From Pseudomonas profundi (lineage in GTDB: Bacteria; Pseudomonadota; Gammaproteobacteria; Pseudomonadales; Pseudomonadaceae): DNA of 64,000 nucleotides. Both the position numbers and the translations under genes were made by a program. Every line of letters begins with the position of its first letter. Position 1 is the first letter of the stretch. This document shows, piece by piece, positions 9,528-18,183 of this stretch. The DNA lies in the NCBI RefSeq assembly GCF_008638305.1, contig NZ_VTPZ01000005.1, positions 223,616 to 287,615 on the forward strand, given 5' to 3'. The notes beneath the pieces were generated by a model. It was not told where the DNA came from. It worked only from the letters and a program-made list of their open reading frames with translations, and did not search any database.

Positions 9528-10709
9528 ATGCAAGACGTCGTCATTGTCGCAGCAACGCGTACCGCCATCGGTAGTTTTCAAGGCTCGCTGGCCAACGTGC
9601 CTGCGGTTGAACTGGGCGCCACCGTTATCCGCTCGTTAATGAGCAGCACCGGCCTGGACGCCAGCCAGGTTGATGAAGTCATCCTCGGCCAAGTGCTGTC
9701 CGCCGGCTGCGGCCAGAACCCGGCCCGCCAGTCGGCGATCAATGCAGGCCTGCCGTTCAGCACCCCGGCGCTGACGCTGAACAAGCTGTGCGGCTCCGGC
9801 CTCAAGGCCGTGCACATGGCCATCCAGGCGATCCGCTGTGGCGATGCCGAGATCATCATTGCCGGCGGCATGGAAAGCATGAGCCTGGCGCCCTACGTGC
9901 TGCCCAAGGCGCGCACCGGCCTGCGCATGGGCCATGCCCAACTCGAAGACAGCCTGCTGAAAGATGGCTTGATCGATGCTTTCAACGACTACCACATGGG
10001 CATCACCGCCGAAAACCTGGCAAGCCAGTATCAGGTCAGCCGTGAAGACCAGGACGCCTACGCCCTGCTTTCCCAGCAGCGCGCCAATGCGGCGATCAGT
10101 GCCGGACGCTTCCAGGATGAAATCACGCCGGTGATGATTCCCCAGCGCAAGGGTGATCCCGTTGCCTTCGATACCGACGAGCAACCCAGGGCCGACACCT
10201 CTGAAGGCAGCCTGGCAGGCCTGCGTCCAGCGTTCAAAAAGGACGGCAGCGTCACCGCCGGCAATGCTTCGACGCTGAATGACGGCGCAGCGGCGGTAAT
10301 GCTCATGACGGCGGACAAGGCGAAGGCGTTGAATTTGCCGGTGCTGGCGCGTATCAAGGGCTATGCCAGCGCAGCGGTGGATCCGGCGATCATGGGTATC
10401 GGACCGGTGCCAGCCAGCAAGAAATGCCTGAGCAAAGCCGGCTGGTCTATCGCGGAACTGGACCTGATCGAAGCCAACGAAGCCTTCGCCGCTCAATGCC
10501 TGTCGGTCGGCAAAGAGTTGGAATGGGATGTGTCGAAGGTCAACGTCAACGGCGGCGCTATTGCCCTGGGTCACCCCATTGGCGCATCCGGTTGCCGTGT
10601 GCTGGTTACCCTGCTCTATGAAATGGCTCGGCGTGATGCCAGGAAAGGGCTGGCGACGCTGTGTATCGGTGGCGGCCAAGGCGTCGCGCTGGCAGTCGAG
10701 CGCGATTGA
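9528..10709 (+). CDS. atoB: acetyl-CoA C-acetyltransferase (thiolase)
   Basis: A 393-residue degradative or biosynthetic thiolase that splits acetoacetyl-CoA into two acetyl-CoA, or runs in reverse. The catalytic residues are all visible: Cys88 in [12 protein letters not shown], His349 in [12 protein letters not shown] and Cys379 in CIGGGQG. The start at 9528 has a GGAGA ribosome binding site and gives the usual N-terminus; the frame is open upstream to a GTG within the terminator, which is rejected. It completes the route from leucine to acetyl-CoA. Expression is probably separate from atoDA because of the hairpin in front of it. Confidence 0.94.
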   Translation: MQDVVIVAATRTAIGSFQGSLANVPAVELGATVIRSLMSSTGLDASQVDEVILGQVLSAGCGQNPARQSAINAGLPFSTPALTLNKLCGSGLKAVHMAIQAIRCGDAEIIIAGGMESMSLAPYVLPKARTGLRMGHAQLEDSLLKDGLIDAFNDYHMGITAENLASQYQVSREDQDAYALLSQQRANAAISAGRFQDEITPVMIPQRKGDPVAFDTDEQPRADTSEGSLAGLRPAFKKDGSVTAGNASTLNDGAAAVMLMTADKAKALNLPVLARIKGYASAAVDPAIMGIGPVPASKKCLSKAGWSIAELDLIEANEAFAAQCLSVGKELEWDVSKVNVNGGAIALGHPIGASGCRVLVTLLYEMARRDARKGLATLCIGGGQGVALAVERD

Positions 10710-10717
10710 CCAGCGCC

Positions 10718-10751
10718 GGCGCGGAGCCGGGGACGGCTCCGCGCCACTTTT
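10718..10751 (+). terminator. intrinsic terminator after atoB
   Basis: An 11-bp perfect stem (GGCGCGGAGCC/GGCTCCGCGCC) with a 6-base loop is followed by ACTTTT. It lies 9 bp after the atoB stop and just before the end of the convergent ferredoxin gene. Confidence 0.8.
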
Positions 10752-10753
10752 CA

Positions 10754-11077
10754 TCAGATTTGTGTTGGTGGAAGAGTCACCACCATGCCCTCATGCACAG
10801 CCTCCAGGATCACGCAACAGCCCAGGCGGCTCTGTGCAAGCCGGGGAGCAGCGGTACCTTCAAGCATGTCATCTTCCATACCATCCATTTCCGGCAACTG
10901 GTCCAGCCATGACTCGTCAATATAAACGTGGCAGGTAGCGCACTGGCACGCCCCTCCACAATCACCCAGGATCCCTTCCAGACCGTGGTTGGCCGCAACC
11001 TGCATAAGCGTCTGGCCCGCAACGGCTTCTACAACCTGTTGACGATCATCTGAAAAATTGAAAATTACGGTCGGCAT
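10754..11077 (-). CDS. [2Fe-2S] ferredoxin, putidaredoxin/adrenodoxin type
   Basis: A 107-residue ferredoxin. Cysteines 40, 46, 49 and 87 reproduce the Cys-x5-Cys-x2-Cys-x37-Cys spacing of vertebrate-type [2Fe-2S] ferredoxins such as putidaredoxin. Proteins of this type carry electrons to cytochromes P450 or to Rieske oxygenases. The start at 11077 has a GGAGA site 7 bases upstream and begins at the family-typical MPTVIF; an upstream start at 11122 lacks support. It is divergent from the two Rieske-homologue genes across about 200 bp. No ferredoxin reductase gene is seen in the window, so the electron donor must be encoded elsewhere. Its role as partner of the adjacent oxygenase is inference from position. 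Confidence 0.9.
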   Translation of the reverse strand: MPTVIFNFSDDRQQVVEAVAGQTLMQVAANHGLEGILGDCGGACQCATCHVYIDESWLDQLPEMDGMEDDMLEGTAAPRLAQSRLGCCVILEAVHEGMVVTLPPTQI

Positions 11078-11138
11078 TGGTGGTTCTCCGCGCCTGGTGA
11101 CTACCGGTAACTGGGTATTCATGATGCCTTACAAATTA

Positions 11139-11167
11139 ACAGATTTGAACATTTATAAGATATCTGT
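11139..11167. promoter_or_regulatory. AT-rich divergent promoter region with ACAGAT/ATCTGT inverted repeat
   Basis: The 199-bp gap between the ferredoxin and the first Rieske gene is AT-rich for this genome. It contains ACAGAT and ATCTGT arms 17 bp apart, a possible operator for a dimeric regulator of both transcription units. No regulator gene is adjacent. The arms are short, so this could be chance. Confidence 0.3.
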
Positions 11168-11276
11168 CTACTTTCATTTGATCAAAATGCCGAGCCAGCC
11201 TAAAGTATTTCCAGGCATCTTCAGCAAGGCGAAGGCTGCACATAACACTAAAACAACAACAACGAGGTAGACCCTG

Positions 11277-12218
11277 ATGGCTAATAGCGCTTGGTGGGCT
11301 TCGGCTTTGTCCGAGGCCGTAAACAATGAAAAACCCCTGGCAGTCGTCTGCAATGGCGAGGAGCTGGTCCTGTTTCGGGACAGGCAAGGTCAGGCGTTTG
11401 CATTGGAAGACCGTTGCCCTCACCGCCGCGTGCCCCTATCCCTTGGCTGCGTTGTAGAGAGCGGAATTCAGTGTGGCTACCATGGCTGGACATTTGACGG
11501 CGCCAGTGGCGCTTGCACGGCGATACCCAACCTGCACGTCGATGAACGAGTGCCTGCCCGATATGCGGCGCGAGCCTATCCGGTGGCTGAACGAAACGGA
11601 TTTGTTCACGTCTGGTTAGGGGAAGGTGAGCCGAACGAGTCAGTGCCTGCGGCAACTTATCAGCCTGAAGGTCGCGAATATACCGGCGCGGCCACCGTCA
11701 GTATTCTGCACGAGGAATATCTTGCCGCAATGCTTGATGGACCCCACTGCCTGATCAGTTTTGACGCGGTAAAGATGACCGATTTCTTTCTGGGCGATCC
11801 CTGTCTGAAGGATAACCATCTGGTCCTTGATCGAGGTGCAGTCTGGTCTACCAGGGTGCTTCCGCCGCAATTCGTTGTCGACTATCCCCTGATCGTCCGT
11901 ACGTCCGTTCCTGTATGCGGAGGCGACATTCGCGTCGACCTTCTCACCGAGGAGGAAACGCCGCTGTGTACCGTTTTCATTGCCTCGGGAGCCAACCGAC
12001 GCAGTACCACCAGTCTCTGTTGGCGAGGCTTTCTGCACCGAAGCGAAGCCGGAGTTACACCGCTGCGCTGGCGTGCAGCGCGCCGGGCACAACGCCCACC
12101 TTTTCGGGTACATGCCCATGTCGATGGCGAAGCGTTAGCCGCTCTGCTGGTAGCACCCTCCCGTGACCTGGACCGGCTACGCGATCAATCGCTGATTCCT
12201 GTACGTGCCGCCGTCTGA
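11277..12218 (+). CDS. Rieske [2Fe-2S] oxygenase homologue with intact Rieske cluster but altered iron site
   Basis: A 313-residue protein of the Rieske non-heme iron oxygenase alpha-subunit superfamily (VanA/PobA-like). The Rieske ligands are intact: Cys47 and His49 in CPHRR, Cys66 and His69 in CGYHGW, with the usual spacing. In the catalytic domain the family pattern Asp-x2-His-x4-His becomes Asp154-Gly-Pro-His157 followed by Phe162 where the second iron-binding histidine should be. The C-terminus is short and no clear third carboxylate ligand is seen. It should therefore hold and pass electrons but may not bind the catalytic iron. The following gene shows the opposite loss. Inference: this is the electron-transfer subunit of a hetero-oligomeric oxygenase. 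Substrate unknown. Confidence 0.85.
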   Translation: MANSAWWASALSEAVNNEKPLAVVCNGEELVLFRDRQGQAFALEDRCPHRRVPLSLGCVVESGIQCGYHGWTFDGASGACTAIPNLHVDERVPARYAARAYPVAERNGFVHVWLGEGEPNESVPAATYQPEGREYTGAATVSILHEEYLAAMLDGPHCLISFDAVKMTDFFLGDPCLKDNHLVLDRGAVWSTRVLPPQFVVDYPLIVRTSVPVCGGDIRVDLLTEEETPLCTVFIASGANRRSTTSLCWRGFLHRSEAGVTPLRWRAARRAQRPPFRVHAHVDGEALAALLVAPSRDLDRLRDQSLIPVRAAV

Positions 12219-12239
12219 TTGTCCCAAGGAGAATTCACA

Positions 12240-13277
12240 ATGCACACTGTATCCACCAACGACACCGTCGCAGGGCAGCGCAGCAAGCGTCCCTCCGACT
12301 GGACTCCGGTCAATTATGATCTGCACGACACCTGGTTTCCGGTCTCGCACAGTCGCGACGTGAGCTCAAGGCCAATCCGCCGAATCATCCATTCCCAGCC
12401 TTATTTTCTCTGGCGTGAAAACGGAATACCTCAGGCGGCCGAGTTCCATCCATCGCGGCTGGAAGCCCTGCGCCACGCCAGCAGCGCCTTCACCGGAGGT
12501 TCCGGCAGCTATCCTGTTATAGAACGCTACGGCTATATCTGGGCGTGGTATGGCAACCCCGACAACGCAGACATTCAGCTGCTGCCACATATCCCCTTCC
12601 TGCCCCTGGACGGCAATATTCCGGGCTACACACAGCGGACTGTGCGGTTCGATGCCTCATCGGCGCTCTCGGTGGAAAACCTCATCGACCTGACCCACGC
12701 CGATTTCCTGCATGCCAATACCATAGGCGACGGCATCTCCGAATCCGACGTCGTCGAAGTCGAATGGACGTCCGAAACGGTAACCAGAACCCGTATGGTC
12801 ACGCAAAAGTCAGTCGCGCCGGTGATGCGCTGGGTGGGCGGGGTACGCGCCAAGTATCAAGATTTCCGTGCCGTGCTGCATATTCACTTGCGCAGCAATG
12901 TCTGCATTTCCTACCCCCGATTTCGACCTGGTTACGACGTTCCCAATCTGCAACCGTTTTTGCCGGTAGGACGGCATCGCTCCCGTTGCGACGTTACTTT
13001 CAACACCACCGCAGCGCCCTCTCCTTTTCGCTATTTGATGCCGCGCATCAATTACATCATCCAGCCTCAGGACAACTCGGTGGTACGTCCGCAGAACCAG
13101 CGCTATCTGGACGAATCAGACAGGCGTGACCTGCATTCTCGCTTCGACGCACCCGGCACTCGATACCGCTACCAGATGGAACAACTGGCTAAGCGCCAGC
13201 GCCGGGGGGACTTTTCCTACGGTACTGATGCGGAACCGGGACGTGACATCACCACATTGCTAGGCATGGATGGCTAA
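12240..13277 (+). CDS. Rieske-oxygenase catalytic subunit lacking the Rieske cluster
   Basis: A 345-residue homologue of Rieske oxygenase alpha subunits. The N-terminal fold is recognisable (DTWFPVSHSRDV at 30-41, then PVIERYGYIWAWYG at 92-105). However, all four Rieske ligands are gone and roughly 35 residues are missing where CxH...CxxH should be; only an EFHPSR remnant remains near residue 70. The mononuclear iron site is intact: Asp150, His153 and His158 in ENLIDLTHADFLH, with Asp278 in QPQDNSVV as the likely third ligand. It starts 22 bp after the preceding Rieske-containing gene with an AAGGAG site. NdmC of caffeine degradation, which lacks a Rieske domain and borrows one from NdmD, is a known precedent for such a split. 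Substrate unknown; demethylation or hydroxylation is possible. Confidence 0.85.
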   Translation: MHTVSTNDTVAGQRSKRPSDWTPVNYDLHDTWFPVSHSRDVSSRPIRRIIHSQPYFLWRENGIPQAAEFHPSRLEALRHASSAFTGGSGSYPVIERYGYIWAWYGNPDNADIQLLPHIPFLPLDGNIPGYTQRTVRFDASSALSVENLIDLTHADFLHANTIGDGISESDVVEVEWTSETVTRTRMVTQKSVAPVMRWVGGVRAKYQDFRAVLHIHLRSNVCISYPRFRPGYDVPNLQPFLPVGRHRSRCDVTFNTTAAPSPFRYLMPRINYIIQPQDNSVVRPQNQRYLDESDRRDLHSRFDAPGTRYRYQMEQLAKRQRRGDFSYGTDAEPGRDITTLLGMDG

Positions 13278-13351
13278 ATGCTCCGCGCGCCCGAGAAACC
13301 TTGCGATCAACTGAGCGCCATGTAACGCGCTCCAACCAGGAGAACTGCCCT

Positions 13352-13726
13352 ATGTTTTCACACGTCACTGTAGGTACCAACGACCTATCCAGAGCTCGCA
13401 TCTTCTACGATTCAGTGCTTGGCGCACTGGGTTATGAAAACCTCGGCAACATGGAAACGGCATCGCTCTGGGGCGGCGCAGGCCCGCGCTTCGTAGTGCT
13501 GAAACCAGCCGACGGCAACGTCGCCAGTGTAGGCAACGGCCTGACCGTAGGCTTTGCAGCGGCGGATCGAGCCGCAGTGGGTGAATTCCACAAGCGTGCC
13601 CTGGAGGCAGGAGGAACGGATGCTGGCGCCCCGGGGTTTCGGGACGTGGGGCCGAATGTGTACGCAGCCTATGTACGCGATCCGGATGGTCACAAGATAG
13701 TGGCCAGCTGCATTAGCGAAGGTTAG
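13352..13726 (+). CDS. VOC (glyoxalase/bleomycin-resistance) superfamily protein
   Basis: A 124-residue protein with two beta-alpha-beta-beta-beta modules of the vicinal-oxygen-chelate superfamily. The N-terminus MFSHVTVGTNDLSRARIFYD and the C-terminal YVRDPDGHKI are standard for small single-domain VOC proteins. His4 is in the position of a metal ligand in this family. A CAGGAGA site lies 7 bases before the ATG. It follows the split Rieske pair by 74 bp on the same strand and is probably in the same transcript. VOC proteins include lyases, isomerases and ring-cleaving dioxygenases; which one this is cannot be told. Confidence 0.82.
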   Translation: MFSHVTVGTNDLSRARIFYDSVLGALGYENLGNMETASLWGGAGPRFVVLKPADGNVASVGNGLTVGFAAADRAAVGEFHKRALEAGGTDAGAPGFRDVGPNVYAAYVRDPDGHKIVASCISEG

Positions 13727-13795
13727 TGCTCCCAAAGGCAACGAGAAAAGTCGCCGGAGTAAAACGATCAAATCGCTTCTGCCATTATTAACGCG

Positions 13796-13830
13796 CCCCG
13801 GAGCGCTTCCCTTCAGAAGGGCTTCCGGGG
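13796..13830. terminator. hairpin between convergent VOC and ydeP-like genes
   Basis: Outer arms CCCCGGA and TCCGGGG enclose an inner CCCTT/AAGGG stem with a small asymmetric internal loop. It lies between two convergent genes, where a shared terminator would be expected. No good T-run follows on either strand. Confidence 0.35.
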
Positions 13831-13929
13831 GGTCCATGCCAGCATTGCAGCCAAGCTTGAGCCTAAAGCCTCAACATAGCTAATCGAGGCCTTTCGTGCA
13901 TACATCCTGGCAGGTAGCGACTTACTGAC

Positions 13930-16272
13930 CTATCCATGGACAAACCTTAACTGGTGCTTCGATCCGCAATCACCCGGATAAAGCTTGATCGGTATGAACT
14001 TCGATGCTGGCGTGAAGCTGTCAACACCGTAACTATCCAGCGGCACCAGCGGATTGATCTCTGGGTAATAGGCCGCTGCCTGCCCTTCCGGAATGTCGTA
14101 GGGAAGCAGCGTAAAACCTTTTATCCGTCGCTCAACACCATCATCCCAGAGTGAAACCAGATCTACTTTCTGAGCCGCCTCAAAGCCCAACCTGTCGATA
14201 TCCTTCTGATTGACGAAAAGGACTTCGCGCTGCCCCGAAACTCCCCGGTAGCGATCATTCAAGCTATAGATAGTTGTGTTGTACTGATCGTGTGAGCGGA
14301 GGCTTTGCAAGATCAAATCATGGGTTCGTCCACTGGCATGAACCTTCTCGTGAATCAGACTACCCGGCAGGGAGGTAGCTGAAAAACGCGCCTTCTCGGT
14401 ACTGGTACGCCACACACGCTGGCTGGCCAAGTTGGGCAAGTGAAAGCCGCCAGGCTGCTTCAGACGGTCTTCAAACTGATCGAAACCGGGCACCGTCCGG
14501 GCAATGGCGTCCCGGATCAGCCGATAGTCGTCACGCATCGCTTGCCAGTTTAAGGGATGGTTGCCCAGCGTGGCCTCGGCGATGCCGGCTATGATCCAGG
14601 GTTCCGAGCGCATCTGCTTTGACAGAGGCTCTAGTTGCCCAAACGATGCGTGCACCATGCTGAAGGAATCTTCAACGGTGACGCATTGAGGGCCTGTTGC
14701 CTGCTGGTCGATATCCGTTCTGCCAAGACATGGCAAAATCAGAGCATCCCTGCCCACCATCAGATGGCTGCGATTGAGCTTGGTACTGATCTGCACCGTC
14801 AACGCACAATTGCTCAGTGCCTGATGGGTCAGCACGCTGTCAGGCGTGGCTTGCGCAAAATTACCACCCAGCGCTACAAACACACGGGCTTCGCCTTTGA
14901 GCATGGCGTGGATGGCTTCAACAGTGTTGTGGCCATCGCGGCGTGGCGGCTCGAAACTAAAGCTCTCCGCCAGCCGGTCGAGGAAGCCCTGCGGCGGCCT
15001 TTCGTTGATGCCCATGGTGCGGTCACCCTGAACGTTGCTGTGCCCGCGCACCGGACAGAGGCCAGCACCGGGGCGTCCGACGTTGCCGCGCAATAGCTGC
15101 AGGTTGACTATTTCCTGAATAGTCGCCACGCCGTGATGATGTTGGGTGATGCCCATCGCCCAGCAGAAGATGACGTTGGACGCCTCGCAATAGAGCTTGG
15201 CGGCCCTCTCGATCTGACCCAGACTCAGGCCTGATTGCTCGACGATATGCTCCCAGCCAGTGGCGTCCAGCACCTCCAGATAGGTGGCAAATCCATCGGT
15301 CTGCATGAGAATGAAGTCATCGTCCAGTACGCCGGAAACCCCGCGGCGTTGCGCGTCTCTTTCCCATGCCAGGAGATATTTCGCCATGCCCCGGAGAATG
15401 GCCATGTCACCACCCAGCGCCGGTCGAAAGAAATCCGTATGCATCGGCTTCGACCGGTTGGTGAGCATTTCCGACATCTTCTGCGGATGCTGAAATCGCT
15501 CCAGCCCGCGCTCCTTCAATGGGTTGAAACACACCACCTGCGCGCCGCGCCTGACAGCATCCCGCAGCGGCTCAAGCATGCGCGGGTGATTGGTACCGGG
15601 ATTTTGCCCAAGAACGAATATGGCATCGGCATGCTCGAAGTCGTCGAAGGTCACCGTACCCTTGCCCGTCCCCAGACTCCCGTTCAGCGCTACACCGCTC
15701 GCCTCGTGGCACATGTTCGAGCAATCGGGAAAATTGTTGGTGCCGTAGGCACGGGCAAACAACTGATAGAGAAAGGCCGCTTCGTTGCTGGCGCGACCCG
15801 ACGTATAAAATTCGGCCTGATCCGGAGATTCCAGATGGTTGAGGTGGCCGGCAATCAGCGCAAAAGCAGCATCCCAACTGATCGGGAGATATCGGTCGGT
15901 CGCGGCATCATAGCGCATCGGTTCCGTCAGGCGTCCCTGGTATTCAAGCCAGTAGTCACTCTGCTCACGCAATTGTGCGACGCTATGCCGGGCGAAAAAC
16001 TCGGCGTTCACCCGACGACTGGTCGCTTCCCAATTGACCGCCTTGGCGCCATTTTCACAGAATTTGACCGCACCGGATTCCGGTGAATCACCCCAGGCGC
16101 AACCGGGGCAATCAAAGCCTCCCTGCTGATTGGTTCTGAGCAACGCCTTGATGTTCTTGATGGGCTGTTCGCTGTTCAGCCACGCATGGGTAACGCTCAG
16201 CAACGCACCCCAGCCAGCTGCCGGGCCATTGTAGATTTTGAACTGCGTTTTGCTGTTATGTAACCAACTCAT
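13930..16272 (-). CDS. FdhF/YdeP-family molybdopterin oxidoreductase
   Basis: A 780-residue oxidoreductase of the formate dehydrogenase H/DMSO reductase superfamily, closest in appearance to the YdeP branch. The N-terminal GGFDCPGCAWGDS (Cys55, Cys58) and KFCENGAKAVNWE (Cys72) are YdeP-type; the classic Cys-x2-Cys-x3-Cys-x27-Cys 4Fe-4S pattern of formate dehydrogenases is not seen. Molybdopterin-binding segments such as ADAIFVLGQNPGTNHPRM and PVRGHSNVQGDRTMGI are present. YdeP is linked to acid resistance in E. coli, but its substrate is not established. No fdhD or electron-transfer partner is adjacent. It converges on the VOC gene and is divergent from the MDR dehydrogenase. Any role in oxidising one-carbon products of the nearby oxygenase is speculative. 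Confidence 0.85.
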   Translation of the reverse strand: MSWLHNSKTQFKIYNGPAAGWGALLSVTHAWLNSEQPIKNIKALLRTNQQGGFDCPGCAWGDSPESGAVKFCENGAKAVNWEATSRRVNAEFFARHSVAQLREQSDYWLEYQGRLTEPMRYDAATDRYLPISWDAAFALIAGHLNHLESPDQAEFYTSGRASNEAAFLYQLFARAYGTNNFPDCSNMCHEASGVALNGSLGTGKGTVTFDDFEHADAIFVLGQNPGTNHPRMLEPLRDAVRRGAQVVCFNPLKERGLERFQHPQKMSEMLTNRSKPMHTDFFRPALGGDMAILRGMAKYLLAWERDAQRRGVSGVLDDDFILMQTDGFATYLEVLDATGWEHIVEQSGLSLGQIERAAKLYCEASNVIFCWAMGITQHHHGVATIQEIVNLQLLRGNVGRPGAGLCPVRGHSNVQGDRTMGINERPPQGFLDRLAESFSFEPPRRDGHNTVEAIHAMLKGEARVFVALGGNFAQATPDSVLTHQALSNCALTVQISTKLNRSHLMVGRDALILPCLGRTDIDQQATGPQCVTVEDSFSMVHASFGQLEPLSKQMRSEPWIIAGIAEATLGNHPLNWQAMRDDYRLIRDAIARTVPGFDQFEDRLKQPGGFHLPNLASQRVWRTSTEKARFSATSLPGSLIHEKVHASGRTHDLILQSLRSHDQYNTTIYSLNDRYRGVSGQREVLFVNQKDIDRLGFEAAQKVDLVSLWDDGVERRIKGFTLLPYDIPEGQAAAYYPEINPLVPLDSYGVDSFTPASKFIPIKLYPGDCGSKHQLRFVHG

Positions 16273-16468
16273 CCAGTATTCACCAAGTGCGGGTGCTTGG
16301 GTCAGAGTATCGCGAAGAGACTTTAGAAATGTCCTTCATTCGCCACGCTCCGTTCTTTTGACAGAATATCAATCTTACTACAGAATCATATCCCACTACA
16401 GCGCACAAACATGCCAGACATCAGCCGGAGCTTCTCTCTCACGCATTTGTCGGCAACAGGAGATAACA

Positions 16469-17401
16469 ATGAAAGCAGCTGTCATTACCGAACGCGGCGC
16501 CCTCCCCGTTATGCAGGACTTCAAGGAACCGGAAGCCCAGGACGGCGCGATACTGATCGACGTTGATACTGCAGGCCTCGGCGGCTGGGACGTGCTCGGC
16601 GCGTATCGACTCGGCGTAGCCTATCCCTGCGTCATCCGTGGCGAGGGCGTCGGTCGCACGGCGGAAGGCAAGCGCGTGTATTTTGGCGAACGCTCTGTAT
16701 TGCCTTTTGGCGCCTGGGCCGAGCGCACACTGGTCCCTGCCGAAGAAGTCTGGGAGGTGCCGGACCATATCGATGACCGTACCGCCATTACCATGGGTAT
16801 TGCCGCAACCGGCGCGCTGATCCCGCTGGAAACCGCAAAGATTCAACCCGGTGAGACCGTATTGATCCTCGGCGGTACCGGCACGCTCGGGCAGATCGCC
16901 CTGCAGCTTGCCCGTTATCTGGGAGCGGGCAAGGTAGTTGCCGCAGGCAGAAGTGAAGCAGCTCTGGCACGCTTGAAAGAGCGCGGAATTACCGACGCGA
17001 CGGTATGCCTCAAGGGCGACGAAACTGATGTGGCGGCACTCAAGGCCGAAGCGGGAGAAGGTTATGACGTAGTGCTTGATCTGGTGTGTGGGCAGCCCAT
17101 GCTGAATGCATTGAAGGCAACGCGATGGGGAGCGCGCATCGTAACCGTCGGCACCGGTGCGGGACGGCAACTCAATCTGGATATCGCTGACCTCCTGTTC
17201 AGGACGCTTTCATGCATCGGCACCGGTCAACGCCCTCCGGCTGACCGTCGCAAAATCTGGGAACGCTTGCTGGATATCACCACCACGGAAAACATTACTG
17301 TGGACTATGCCGAGTTCGACTTCGACGAGACGCCAAAAGCCTGGGAATCACAGGTGAATGGGCCCCACGCAAAAATTTACGCGAAGGTCGGTAAATCTTG
17401 A
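16469..17401 (+). CDS. quinone oxidoreductase-like MDR family dehydrogenase
   Basis: A 310-residue medium-chain dehydrogenase/reductase. The nucleotide-binding loop GGTGTLGQIALQLARYLGA lies near residues 130-150. The cysteine and histidine ligands of the zinc alcohol dehydrogenases are absent, so it is a zinc-free quinone-oxidoreductase type, usually NADPH-dependent. The ATG at 16469 follows a CAGGAGA site; upstream in-frame codons run back into the divergent gene's promoter and are rejected. Substrate unknown. It sits alone after the ydeP-like gene and ends at the border of the gene-poor island. Confidence 0.85.
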   Translation: MKAAVITERGALPVMQDFKEPEAQDGAILIDVDTAGLGGWDVLGAYRLGVAYPCVIRGEGVGRTAEGKRVYFGERSVLPFGAWAERTLVPAEEVWEVPDHIDDRTAITMGIAATGALIPLETAKIQPGETVLILGGTGTLGQIALQLARYLGAGKVVAAGRSEAALARLKERGITDATVCLKGDETDVAALKAEAGEGYDVVLDLVCGQPMLNALKATRWGARIVTVGTGAGRQLNLDIADLLFRTLSCIGTGQRPPADRRKIWERLLDITTTENITVDYAEFDFDETPKAWESQVNGPHAKIYAKVGKS

Positions 17402-18183
17402 GTTTGCACAGGTGAAACTCGACCCAATCACATCAGATAGCTAGGTAGGGCGCGCGCTATCCACCAATCCAGCTCCGGGACGGCTAAGGAATGCCGCCTG
17501 TGAGCTCAAGACACCCTCTCCCGGCACAAGCGTTAGCGGTTTAGCGTAAAGATTCAGACGCATCGGGTAAATGTGCTGGAAGTGGTTCGCTCGATAAAAA
17601 TAAGCTTCTTTAGCTGTCATGGGCGACAAGGATGTTTTAGAGCAATGCGTGTTGATCGTGGAATTAGAAGCCGCCCGGATGCTCGCCAATCGGCTACATA
17701 CTGTTGACAGTATTGTTTAAGCTCGATGCTGATCTGGCATTCCCGTTGTGGTTGCGGTGGAGTCAGTGTGGTATGGCTTGACTATGGAAAACAAATGCAG
17801 GTTCTTGGCGCTTACCCTTGATCAAAAAAATAAAAAAATTCTAGGAAACGTTCATGACCACCTTAGGAGCACCATTTAGCCATGTTTTCAAGATGGGATT
17901 TTTCGCACCCTTGTTAGCGCTTGCTTAATGCTTTCCGGGCATTGTCGAATGGAAACCAGAGCCCAACGCAACCCATTCGTTGCGTATTTTGATCGCGGCG
18001 GTAAGGGCCTGATCATACCCTCCGTACTTTGCTGCTGAAAAATATTATTGTCGGTACTTCCTCAGCACGCTCTTCCGTACCAGGTAACCACCCGGGTAGC
18101 CTGGATGAATCTGAGCTCGGGTACAAATTCGGTCGATTCCATGATTTCTCTAACGTCTCTACAACGGAGCGACGTGCTCCTGG
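17402..18183. other. gene-poor interval at the left edge of the accessory island
   Basis: No convincing coding sequence was found on either strand. The base composition is visibly more AT-rich than the flanks, with A-runs near 17825-17845. A TTGACA hexamer occurs at 17703 but without a good -10 partner. Short open frames (for example 17441-17689 minus, 18029-18298 plus) show no family resemblance or ribosome binding site. No copy of the tRNA-Ser 3' end was seen here. Confidence 0.5.

Noticed and set aside
9460..9530. GTG-initiated short frame through the atoB terminator, as a possible leader peptide
   Set aside because: No usable ribosome binding site, no run of regulatory codons, and it continues out of frame into atoB.
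15235..16086. 283-codon plus-strand frame opposite the ydeP-like gene
   Set aside because: Antisense shadow without ribosome binding site or recognisable domains.
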